Positions 1 through 6,779 of a DNA stretch of 7,256 bases are shown here, one piece after another (within the stretch, counting starts at the first letter, position 1; every line of letters begins with the position of its first letter). Made by a program: the position numbers and the translations under genes. The notes under the pieces are model-generated. The model saw only the letters and a program-made list of their open reading frames with translations, searched no databases and had not been told where the DNA came from. Source of the DNA: MGBC163016 sp964469815 (lineage in GTDB: Bacteria; Actinomycetota; Coriobacteriia; Coriobacteriales; Eggerthellaceae); contig CAYXZC010000073.1 in the NCBI GenBank assembly GCA_964469815.1, positions 1 to 7,256 on the forward strand, written 5' to 3'.

Positions 1-226
1 CTTTATCGATCTGAAGCATAGGAGGACGGAGCAGGCAATAAGCGATGACGCCAACGACCGGCACTAACGCCACGATAGCCCAGATATACCATGTCGTTCC
101 ACGAAGATAGGCATCCCTGACGACCCAGATGATCGACAAAATATACAAGATAACCAACAAGACCACAACTACCGTGAATGCGGTCTGCATCTGCGGCGAC
201 CATAGCTGTGCGAGCAGTTCGTTCAC
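1..226 (-). CDS. Two-helix membrane protein, N-terminal part (runs off the window edge)
   Basis: The first 75 codons of a gene that continues beyond base 1. I chose the GTG at 226–224. It is preceded by an AGGA four to five bases upstream, and its frame gives a strongly membrane-like protein. The ATG at 236 opens a different, arginine-rich frame with no such character and has GGAGG touching the start codon. Residues 17–36 (FTVVVVLLVILYILSIIWVV) and 46–66 (from WYIWAIVALVPVVG) look like two transmembrane helices joined by a short charged loop, VRDAYLRGTT. The second helix, with its LVPVVGVIAYCLLRPP ending, resembles the PLDc_N-type (phospholipase D nuclease N-terminal) membrane domain found in many small envelope proteins. 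From memory of related actinobacterial proteins, a cytoplasmic zinc-ribbon region often follows, but that part is outside the window. The gene has its own promoter candidate at 309–337. Molecular function is unknown. Confidence 0.75.
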   Translation of the reverse strand, partial: MNELLAQLWSPQMQTAFTVVVVLLVILYILSIIWVVRDAYLRGTTWYIWAIVALVPVVGVIAYCLLRPPMLQIDK

Positions 227-301
227 TTTTCCTCATCCTCCGTCATCTTTCAAGAGATCGATCACGATCCAATGCTATGTTTACTCTCTGCGAAGATCAC
301 A

Positions 302-337
302 GGATCAGATTATAGCAAAGCGCTTTTTAACTGATCC
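302..337 (-). promoter_or_regulatory. Extended -10 promoter flanked by a 7-bp inverted repeat, for the 226–1 membrane gene
   Basis: On the minus strand a perfect TATAAT (314–309) is preceded by TGC, giving the extended -10 form TGCTATAAT. A good TTGACA is not present at the right spacing; the -35 position is occupied by GGATCAG (337–331). The reverse complement of that heptamer, CTGATCC, lies at 308–302, right after the -10 box and over the expected start site. Inside is a 10-bp palindrome, AAAGCGCTTT (317–326). The expected leader is about 75 nt to the GTG at 226. The -10 is seen directly; promoter activity and any operator role for the arms are inference. Confidence 0.6.
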
Positions 338-377
338 GAAAGACCGCGCTCTTTGGTCAAATTGCTCTGATTCTTCA

Positions 378-3044
378 TCAACCAAGCTCTGATATCTGTA
401 CTTTGAGCTTTGCTTGCCTATCTTTGAGATCGGCAAGCTTGCCCTTGTCCTTTTCGATTATCTCTTTGGCTGCTTTCGCCAGAAAGCCTGGATTGGACAG
501 CTTCTTCTCGAACTTCTGGACATCCTTATCGATACTGGCAAGCTCCTTTTCAAGGCGTGATCTTTCTGCTTCAAAATCCACAAGGCCGGTCAATACCGTA
601 TAGACCTCGATCCTATCAGCGATGCCTACACAGGAATCTGCTGGCTTTTCCATCGATGGAGAAGCACCTAGATCAGCGATGCGCGCCATGGATCTTATCA
701 ACGAAGCCTCATCCTCTATGATCGAGCATGTTTCCTGATCGGCCTTGATCATCACATCGAGCTCGGTCTTGGGAGATATGGAATATCTGGCTCTTGCTGA
801 GCGAACCGAACCCACGACATCGCAGATGAGCTGCACCACGCGTTCCGATTCATCATCGATATATCCCTCAAGCTCGCAAGACTCAGGCCATGCAGCAAGT
901 ATCAAAAGATCAGGAGAGCCGGGCTTCTTGGGAAGCCTTGAATAGATATCCTCGGTGATGAAGGGCATTATGGGATGAAGGAGACGAAGCGATATGTCGA
1001 GCAAGTTGACCAGGTTTCGCTGACAAGCGAGCCGATCTTCTGCAGGCGCATCCGAAGACAGCCGACTCTTGGAGAATTCGATGTACCAATCACACAGCTC
1101 GTTCCAGAAGAATGAATAGAGCTGACGCGTGATCTCGCTGAATTCGTAGGCCTTGAAGGAATCGTCCACTCCCTTAACCAGCTTCGCCAAGCGCGAGAAT
1201 ATCCATCTATCTGCGGGCGTTCGAAGATCCACATCGCCCTCGACGAAGCCATCAAGATGCATATCTATGAATCGGGCAGCATTCTTGATCTTGTTCGCGA
1301 AGTTGCGCGCGCTCTCGATCTTCTGCACATCGAAGCGCATGGCTTGCGCACCCGTTACCTGGGATAGCAGACCGAAGCGCATCCCATCTGCTCCGTAATC
1401 AGCCATGAGTTGGACAGGGTCGACGCCGTTGCCGCGCGATTTGCTCATAGGCTTTCCATCTGCGCCCATGACGGTGGGATGTATTATCACATCCTTGAAT
1501 GGAATATCCTCCATGCAGTATTCACTGGCCATGACCATGCGCGCGACCCAAAGCCCCATGATATCCCGGGCAGTGGATAGCACCTGTGTTGGATAGTATC
1601 GAACCAGATCCTCGGACTGGCGTCCGTATTCCCCCCATCCTTGCGTGGCGAACGGCCAAAGCTGCGATGAGAACCATGTATCGAGCACATCTTCGTCCTG
1701 TCGTACATGGGCACCGCATTCAGGACAGATATCGATATCCTCCAAAGATGCATCCTGCCAACCGCAAGCATCGCAGTAGAACATCGGGATCCTGTGGCCC
1801 CACCATAATTGACGTGAGATGCACCAATCCTTCAGGTTGTCTATCCAGTCGAGGTAGACTTGCGCCCAGCGATTCGGATGGAATGATATCTTCCCGCTTG
1901 CGACAGCTTCACGAGCAGGAGCCTTTATGCCATCGACCGATACGAACCACTGCTCGGACAACCATGGCTCTAGCGCATTGTGGCAGCGATAGCAATGCAT
2001 AACGGAATGCGATATATCCTCGATATGATCGAGCAGCCCGAGCTCTTCGAACTTGCTCACAACCGCCTCGCGCGCCTCATCCCGATCAAGACCGCTGAAT
2101 TCCCCGAATCCTTCAACGACATGTGCCGACTCATCGAAGATGTTGATCTGCTCAAGACCAGCCCTGGCACCCATGGCGAAATCGTTGGGGTCATGGGCAG
2201 GCGTGACCTTCACAGCACCTGTGCCATATTCGGCATCGACATGGAAATCGGAAAAGATCGGCATGGGTCTGTCGACTATGGGAAGCACAATGTTCTTCCC
2301 TATGAGATCCTTGTAGCGATCGTCCTTCGGGTTGACCGCGACACCGGTATCTCCGAGCATCGTCTCGGGACGCGTTGTTGCAACGATGAGGTATTCCATC
2401 CCATCTTGTGGCTCTTCCAAAGGATAGCGGAGATGCCAAAGATGACCCGCATCATCGGTGTATTCCGCCTCATCATCGGCTATCGCCGTTGTGCAATGCG
2501 GGCACCAATTGACGATACGGCGCCCTTTGTAGATGATCCCGGCATGGTACCAATCCACGAACAGCTTTCGAACCGCGAGCGAGAATTCAGGGCTCATGGT
2601 GAACTGCTCGTGATCGTAATCGCAGCTGCAACCCATGGCCTTGATCTGATTCACGATGGTGGTGCGCCATTTCTGGCATTCCTCGATGAAGGCATCGCGC
2701 CCTATCTCGCGGCGGTTGATGCCTTGATCGGCGAGATGCTTGTCAACCTTCGTCTGCGTAGCGATACCGGCATGGTCAGTCCCAAGGATCCACCGTGTCT
2801 GATAGCCCTGCATGCGTGCACGACGGATGCAAGCATCCTGGATGGTATCGTTCAGGGCGTGACCCATATGCAAAACGCCCGTAACGTTGGGAGGTGGGAT
2901 CACGATGGTGTAACTGTCGTTTTCATGCTTGCCGAACCCAGGTGTTCTGAGGAACGCGCCGCTGTCCTTCCAAGCCTGGAAGATGGGACGTTCCCATTCT
3001 GAATACTCGGATGATCGCGTGTCTTTGCTATTCGGATCCGACAT
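378..3044 (-). CDS. valS: Valine–tRNA ligase (ValRS)
   Basis: Class Ia aminoacyl-tRNA synthetase of 888 residues, a normal family length. It charges tRNA-Val with valine in the cytoplasm and edits misactivated threonine. Visible in order: the HIGH-type motif HMGH at 59–62 after PPPNVTG; CPHC at 181–184; the CP1 editing domain with TTRPETMLGDTG (223–234) and YGTGAVKVTPAHDPNDF (273–289); CYRC (351–354); a CxxC–CxxC zinc ribbon (C424, C427, C440, C443); ARDIMGLWVARM (492–503); the KMSKS loop as GKPMSKSRGN (530–539); an anticodon-binding domain; and a C-terminal coiled-coil arm over roughly the last 70 residues. The first lysine of KMSKS is proline here, while the second lysine is kept. The ATG lies 3 bases after the clpX stop, and its ribosome site (AGGAG) is inside the last clpX codons, so the two are very probably co-transcribed and translationally coupled. 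No convincing terminator follows the TGA at 380–378. Confidence 0.98.
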   Translation of the reverse strand: MSDPNSKDTRSSEYSEWERPIFQAWKDSGAFLRTPGFGKHENDSYTIVIPPPNVTGVLHMGHALNDTIQDACIRRARMQGYQTRWILGTDHAGIATQTKVDKHLADQGINRREIGRDAFIEECQKWRTTIVNQIKAMGCSCDYDHEQFTMSPEFSLAVRKLFVDWYHAGIIYKGRRIVNWCPHCTTAIADDEAEYTDDAGHLWHLRYPLEEPQDGMEYLIVATTRPETMLGDTGVAVNPKDDRYKDLIGKNIVLPIVDRPMPIFSDFHVDAEYGTGAVKVTPAHDPNDFAMGARAGLEQINIFDESAHVVEGFGEFSGLDRDEAREAVVSKFEELGLLDHIEDISHSVMHCYRCHNALEPWLSEQWFVSVDGIKAPAREAVASGKISFHPNRWAQVYLDWIDNLKDWCISRQLWWGHRIPMFYCDACGWQDASLEDIDICPECGAHVRQDEDVLDTWFSSQLWPFATQGWGEYGRQSEDLVRYYPTQVLSTARDIMGLWVARMVMASEYCMEDIPFKDVIIHPTVMGADGKPMSKSRGNGVDPVQLMADYGADGMRFGLLSQVTGAQAMRFDVQKIESARNFANKIKNAARFIDMHLDGFVEGDVDLRTPADRWIFSRLAKLVKGVDDSFKAYEFSEITRQLYSFFWNELCDWYIEFSKSRLSSDAPAEDRLACQRNLVNLLDISLRLLHPIMPFITEDIYSRLPKKPGSPDLLILAAWPESCELEGYIDDESERVVQLICDVVGSVRSARARYSISPKTELDVMIKADQETCSIIEDEASLIRSMARIADLGASPSMEKPADSCVGIADRIEVYTVLTGLVDFEAERSRLEKELASIDKDVQKFEKKLSNPGFLAKAAKEIIEKDKGKLADLKDRQAKLKVQISELG

Positions 3045-3047
3045 GGG

Positions 3048-4433
3048 CTACTCTCCTTTTCCAGATTCTTCTCCGTTGCCCAAGGTTTTACCGTCTATAG
3101 GGACGATCTCGGGATAGGTCTCACCTGTGATATCGCTTGGCCTTATGACGACCTTGGATGGCACCTTGGTCTCGGGAAGATCATACATGACGTTGCTCAG
3201 AACACGCTCGCATATCGATCTTAGACCTCGTGCTCCTGTGCCATGCTCGCTGGCTTCGTGCGCGATGGCCTTCAAAGCCTCATCCTCAATGTCAAGTTCG
3301 CAATCCTCGAAGGAGAACATCTTCTTGTATTGCTTGACGAGAGCATTCTTCGGTTCGATGAGGATACGAACCAGATCATCCTCGGTAAGCTCATCAAGAG
3401 CCGTGATAACGGGTATCCTTCCGACGAATTCAGGGATCATGCCGTATTTGTTCAGATCCTCGGGAAGAACCTGAGCGAGCAGCTCGGCTTCGGCCTGTTT
3501 CTTCGATTCAGGAAGCTCGGACGCGAAACCAAGACCGCTCTTACCGACACGCTGACCGACGATATCTGCAAGCCCGACGAATGCACCGCCTAATATGAAG
3601 AGGATGTTCCTGGTGTTGATATGGATGAGACCCTGTTCAGGGTGCTTCCTGCCGCCTTGTGGAGGAACGGACGCATCGCATCCCTCCACGATCTTGAGCA
3701 ACGCCTGCTGGACGCCTTCGCCTGATACATCCCTTGTGATGGAGAGGTTCTCTGCCTTGCGCGCGATCTTATCTATCTCGTCGATATAGATGATGCCGAT
3801 CTCTGCTTGCGCTATATCGAAATCCGCCGCCGTTATGAGTTTGAGAAGGATGTTCTCGACATCCTCGCCCACATAACCGGCCTCGGTGAGCGTTGTTGCA
3901 TCAGCGATGGCAAATGGCACCTTGAGCGTTCGAGCGAGCGTTTGAGCCAAAAGGGTCTTTCCCGAACCAGTGGGGCCTAGAAGCATGATGTTGGACTTGT
4001 CGATCTCGACATCCCCTTCTTGTGCTTCCAGTCCCAATGATATGCGCTTGTAGTGGTTGTAGACCGCGACCGACAGCGCTCTTTTCGCAGCCTCTTGACC
4101 GATGACATGCTCAGAGAGGCGATCGTGTATCTCGTGCGGAGTGGGAAGATCCTTCAGGATCTCCTCAGGTGATATCTCGCTCTTCGATTCGAATACCCCA
4201 TCCTCAGCAACGACCACGCTCGATCTTTCAGGATCGTTATGCATGCCGGCATGCGGATCGGAATAGAACCCCATCTCATGCATCATGGCATCGGCGCAGA
4301 TGGTTATGCACTCATCGCAGATGTTTATCCCGTTCGGAGAGGCTATCATCGATCGCACCTGACCTGCTTCCTTTCCGCAGAAAGCGCAATACATGTAATC
4401 CTGTCCGTTATCTTTTCTCTTGTCATTACCCAT
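3048..4433 (-). CDS. clpX: ATP-dependent Clp protease ATP-binding subunit ClpX
   Basis: AAA+ unfoldase that recognises tagged substrates and threads them into ClpP in the cytoplasm. I use the ATG at 4433 (461 aa, MGNDKRKDNG…). The open frame extends 24 codons further upstream, but that extension contains a perfect -10 box and a terminator arm and is not ClpX-like. Numbered from this start: zinc-binding domain with C16, C19, C39 and C42 (CAFC…CDEC); Walker A GPTGSGKT (153–160); pore loop GYVG (186–189); Walker B IIYIDE (214–219); RKH loop (262–264); the ClpP-docking IGF-type tripeptide as LGF (301–303); VGRIPVI with the arginine finger; and GARGLRSI at sensor II. The presence of the docking loop next to a single clpP supports a standard ClpXP partnership. 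The ribosome site is weak: GGAA about 7 bases upstream, with AAAGGA about 15 bases away. The acidic tail ends in GEESGKGE and overlaps the valS ribosome site. Confidence 0.97.
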   Translation of the reverse strand: MGNDKRKDNGQDYMYCAFCGKEAGQVRSMIASPNGINICDECITICADAMMHEMGFYSDPHAGMHNDPERSSVVVAEDGVFESKSEISPEEILKDLPTPHEIHDRLSEHVIGQEAAKRALSVAVYNHYKRISLGLEAQEGDVEIDKSNIMLLGPTGSGKTLLAQTLARTLKVPFAIADATTLTEAGYVGEDVENILLKLITAADFDIAQAEIGIIYIDEIDKIARKAENLSITRDVSGEGVQQALLKIVEGCDASVPPQGGRKHPEQGLIHINTRNILFILGGAFVGLADIVGQRVGKSGLGFASELPESKKQAEAELLAQVLPEDLNKYGMIPEFVGRIPVITALDELTEDDLVRILIEPKNALVKQYKKMFSFEDCELDIEDEALKAIAHEASEHGTGARGLRSICERVLSNVMYDLPETKVPSKVVIRPSDITGETYPEIVPIDGKTLGNGEESGKGE

Positions 4434-4485
4434 TTTGTATTCCGAATGTCCTTTTGTTCGCGTACTCTGAATACTTCGCTTGACC

Positions 4486-4514
4486 ATTATAAAAGTATGC
4501 GCCACTGATATCAG
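4486..4514 (-). promoter_or_regulatory. clpX promoter, overlapping the clpP terminator
   Basis: A perfect TATAAT lies at 4491–4486 on the minus strand. With a 17-bp spacer the -35 position is CTGATA (4514–4509), which matches TTGACA at four of six bases. The expected start site is near 4479, giving a leader of about 45 nt before the clpX ATG at 4433. The -35 and spacer lie inside the clpP terminator hairpin, and the -10 overlaps its U-tract. This would let clpX and valS be transcribed when clpP transcripts end here. Promoter function is inferred from the motifs. Confidence 0.6.
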
Positions 4515-4524
4515 CGACGCATAC
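4490..4524 (-). terminator. Rho-independent terminator (or attenuator) after clpP
   Basis: A 30-base dyad at 4524–4495 has outer arms GTATGCG and CGCATAC around a central CTGATATCAG palindrome, and is followed by TTTTAT. In minus-strand RNA the stem can pair at all 15 positions using two G·U wobbles, less a few bases for the loop. In plus-strand RNA the same two positions would be C–A mismatches. This asymmetry argues for a role in the transcript leaving clpP. The hairpin starts 36 bases after the clpP stop. The U-tract is short, so partial read-through into clpX is plausible. Confidence 0.7.
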
Positions 4525-4559
4525 GCTTTATTCGGAGATAATATGACAGCTGCCGAGAT

Positions 4560-5168
4560 CTATTCTCCGTGATGGGTGATTATCTCATCGACAAGGCCGT
4601 ATTCCTTGGCTTGTTCGGCTGTCATGTAATTATCGCGCTCGGTATCCGCTTGGATCGTCTCGATCGATTGTCCGGTATTATCGGCCAAGATCTTGTTCAA
4701 ACGCTTGCGTGTCTTGAGCATGAAATCCGCAACGATGGCGATCTCTGTCTGCTGGCCCTGAGCACCTCCCAAAGGCTGATGGATCAAGACCATGGAATTG
4801 GGAAGGCAGAAACGCTTTCCCTTTGCACCGGACGAAAGGAGAACAGCCGCCATAGAAGCGCACTCGCCGATGCAGATCGTGGACACATCGCACTTTATGA
4901 AGTTCATGGTGTCAAGGATCCCAAGGCCTGCTGTGACCGATCCACCGGGCGAATTGATGTAAAGAGATATGTCCTTCTCGGGGTCAGTTGCCTCCAGATG
5001 GAGCAGCTGTGCTACTACAGAATTGGCCACATGGTCATCGATCTGCTCACCCAGAAATACGATGCGGTCGTTCAACAACCTTGAATAGATATCGTAGCTG
5101 CGCTCTCCTCTTGGAGATTGCTCGATAACGTAAGGTATCAGAGCATTGTTCACGCGTTGAAGTTCCAT
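4560..5168 (-). CDS. clpP: ATP-dependent Clp protease proteolytic subunit ClpP
   Basis: Serine peptidase of 202 residues that forms the double-heptamer chamber fed by ClpX and other Clp ATPases; it cleaves unfolded chains to short peptides in the cytoplasm. The catalytic triad is clear: S105 in GECASMAA, H130 in MVLIHQPLGG, and D179 in DTERDNYM. The Ser–His and His–Asp spacings (25 and 49) equal those in well-studied ClpPs. The oligomerisation and substrate region SPGGSVTAGLGILDTM (73–88) is intact. The usual AEQAKEYGLVDEII close is near the C-terminus. The ATG at 5168 follows GAGGA by about 5 bases. Only one clpP is seen, although actinomycetes usually carry a clpP1–clpP2 pair here; a second copy elsewhere cannot be excluded. 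It has its own promoter (5248–5221) and a terminator after the TAG. Confidence 0.98.
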   Translation of the reverse strand: MELQRVNNALIPYVIEQSPRGERSYDIYSRLLNDRIVFLGEQIDDHVANSVVAQLLHLEATDPEKDISLYINSPGGSVTAGLGILDTMNFIKCDVSTICIGECASMAAVLLSSGAKGKRFCLPNSMVLIHQPLGGAQGQQTEIAIVADFMLKTRKRLNKILADNTGQSIETIQADTERDNYMTAEQAKEYGLVDEIITHHGE

Positions 5169-5220
5169 TTAGTCCTCGCTTTCGTTTTGCTATTCGCAAA
5201 TCATACATTTGTTCAGTATC

Positions 5221-5248
5221 ATTCTATCCATCTTTTCGATATTGGCAA
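5221..5248 (-). promoter_or_regulatory. clpP promoter
   Basis: On the minus strand TTGCCA (5248–5243) and TAGAAT (5226–5221) are separated by 16 bp. Each matches the sigma-70-type consensus at five of six positions. The start site would be near 5214, leaving a leader of about 46 nt before the clpP ATG. It lies downstream of the tig terminator, so clpP can be expressed separately from tig. I saw no CIRCE, CtsR or HspR-type box around it; an unassigned inverted repeat lies just upstream. Confidence 0.65.
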
Positions 5249-5260
5249 ATTCGACGGATC

Positions 5261-5292
5261 ATCGCTCACAAAATTCACAACCAAGGAGCGAT
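5261..5292 (-). promoter_or_regulatory. Inverted repeat upstream of the clpP promoter, possible operator
   Basis: Perfect 7-bp arms ATCGCTC (5261–5267) and GAGCGAT (5286–5292) are separated by 18 bp. The near arm is about 12 bp upstream of the clpP -35 box. Within the spacer, on the minus strand, TTGTGA occurs twice with a 9-bp period. Position and symmetry suit an activator or repressor site. It does not match the Clp-regulon boxes I know (CtsR, CIRCE, HAIR), and I could not fit it to a ClgR box. Its function is inferred only. Confidence 0.35.
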
Positions 5293-5320
5293 CAGAACGC
5301 GAAGCATGGGGCAGGATATG

Positions 5321-5345
5321 AAAAAGGCGACCAAAAGCCGCCTTT
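5321..5345 (-). terminator. Rho-independent terminator after tig
   Basis: Thirty-two bases after the tig stop, the minus strand has a 7-bp stem, AAAGGCG (5345–5339) with CGCCTTT (5329–5323), around a 9-base loop. Two more T's follow, making a TTTTT run. This is a textbook intrinsic terminator separating tig from clpP. On the plus strand the T-run is only three bases, so it appears directed to the minus-strand transcript. Confidence 0.8.
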
Positions 5346-5377
5346 CATGAAAGCCTATCGATGAAGACTCCGAAGCC

Positions 5378-6745
5378 TTAAGCATCCTTCTCGTCATTCT
5401 CATCGTTTTCGGCATTGATCTTGTCGATGTATTCCTGCATCGTAATCTCTTTCACCTTGGCGGTATCCATCACATCCTGCATGGCCTTCGAACGGATTAT
5501 ACCCTCACGGATGAGGTATAGGCGCCCATCACGCTTCCACTCGGCCTCAGTAGCCTTCGGGTCATCCAGTCCTGCACGCTCGAATTCGAGCGTGACCTCT
5601 TCATCGGTGGCCTCGATACCCTTGTGAGCCGCCCAAGCGTCAAGAGCCATATCCTGTTTGACGTTGTCGGTGGCCTGCTTCTTCACATCCTGCTTGAATT
5701 GATCGCTATCGATACCCTGCATCATCAAGAAGTTGTCGAAGCTCATGCCTTGACGTTGCAGCTGGCTGAAGAAGTCTTGGAGCAGCTGCGATTCGGTCTG
5801 TTCGACCATCGCTTCATCTGCATCATCGGTGAAGCGCTCGACCAGCTCCATTGAGCATGCGTTCTCCTTGATGCGAGGAACCACATCCTCCTTCTGAGCC
5901 TTGATGGAGTTCTCAACCTCTTCCTTGAAGCTCGCAACATCGTCAAAGCCAAGGGTCTCTTTCACCCACTCGTCTGTGAGCTTCGGAGTCGTCTGCGTCT
6001 TCACAGCATTGCAGGTGACCTCGAAAGATACCTTCTGTCCGGCGACATCCGACATGAGTATCGAAGATTCATCCTCAGGGACGTCAAGCTCGAATGCCTT
6101 GGTGTCACCCGCCTTCATCCCCTCGATCTGACCCTCGAAAGCCTCCGAGTAGACACCTGTTCCAGGCGTGAAGAAAGCATTCTCGCTGCTAAGGCCTACG
6201 ACATCCTCGCCATCGGCCTTCGTTGCCTTGATGCTGAGATCGGCGCATTCCTCGCCTGATAGCTTCTTGCTCTTCGGAGCATCTTCATATGTTTGATAAC
6301 GGGCGACGATATCATCGATCTGATCCTCAACCTCTTTATCATCGACCTTAGCGCTCGGCACCTCGATCTCGATGGGATCATAGGATGTAAGCGTATAGGT
6401 CGGTTTCACAGCCTGGGTGAATTCGAAGGTGAAATCCTTGTCACCATCGAGAAGACCCGGATCGTTGAAATCGGGAGAACCGACAGGGAAGATACGCTTT
6501 TCCTCGATGACCTGCGGATAGGCATCATTGATTATGTCTTCGGTAGCCTGCGCGAGGATAGCCTCTTTTCCGAACGCGTTGTCTATGACAGGTCTGGGAG
6601 CTTTGCCCTTGCGAAATCCCGGAAAGTTGTACTTCTTGGCGAAATCCTTATAGATCGCGCCCACTTTCGCCTTGACGGAATCCTTATCGACAGTAACGAC
6701 TGCTTTGACCTTGTTATCATCAAGGTTCTCTAATGTGATCTCCAC
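5378..6745 (-). CDS. tig: Trigger factor, ribosome-associated chaperone
   Basis: A 455-residue chaperone that docks at the ribosomal exit tunnel and shields nascent chains. The start is the GTG at 6745–6743, five bases after a GGAGG (6755–6751). It gives METLEN-like family N-terminus M-EITLENLDDNKVK, and the ribosome-docking signature GFRKGK then falls with F44, R45 and K46, the same numbers as in E. coli. The open frame reaches an ATG at 6778, but that lies one base from the tRNA 3' end and has no ribosome site. Residues 1 to about 115 form the ribosome-binding domain. The PPIase-like domain follows at about 150–245, including GTGVYSEAFEGQIEGMKAGD; the helical chaperone arms follow, with an acidic tail AENDENDEKDA. 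The PPIase segment lacks the usual IPGFE wording (SEAFE here), so isomerase activity is uncertain. Its nearest upstream neighbour is tRNA-Leu, with no terminator between them. Confidence 0.97.
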   Translation of the reverse strand: MEITLENLDDNKVKAVVTVDKDSVKAKVGAIYKDFAKKYNFPGFRKGKAPRPVIDNAFGKEAILAQATEDIINDAYPQVIEEKRIFPVGSPDFNDPGLLDGDKDFTFEFTQAVKPTYTLTSYDPIEIEVPSAKVDDKEVEDQIDDIVARYQTYEDAPKSKKLSGEECADLSIKATKADGEDVVGLSSENAFFTPGTGVYSEAFEGQIEGMKAGDTKAFELDVPEDESSILMSDVAGQKVSFEVTCNAVKTQTTPKLTDEWVKETLGFDDVASFKEEVENSIKAQKEDVVPRIKENACSMELVERFTDDADEAMVEQTESQLLQDFFSQLQRQGMSFDNFLMMQGIDSDQFKQDVKKQATDNVKQDMALDAWAAHKGIEATDEEVTLEFERAGLDDPKATEAEWKRDGRLYLIREGIIRSKAMQDVMDTAKVKEITMQEYIDKINAENDENDEKDA

Positions 6746-6779
6746 GAAATCCTCCGTTGATTCAAATGCTTCTTGCATA

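Noticed and set aside
3..236. 77-codon frame starting at ATG 236 on the minus strand
   Set aside because: The overlapping GTG frame gives two clear membrane helices and better ribosome-site spacing; this frame is arginine-rich with no protein-like pattern.
339..358. Possible valS terminator, with GACC/GGTC or AAAGA/TCTTT arms
   Set aside because: The alternative stems are only 4–5 bp and exclude each other, and just three T's follow, so I do not call a terminator; read-through from valS remains possible.
1980..3002. 340-codon open frame on the plus strand opposite valS
   Set aside because: It lies wholly antisense to the conserved valS catalytic and editing regions, has no recognisable domain and no good ribosome site, and is best explained as a shadow of valS codon use.
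4569..5084. 171-codon open frame on the plus strand opposite clpP
   Set aside because: Antisense to nearly all of clpP, with no recognisable motif or ribosome site; a shadow frame.
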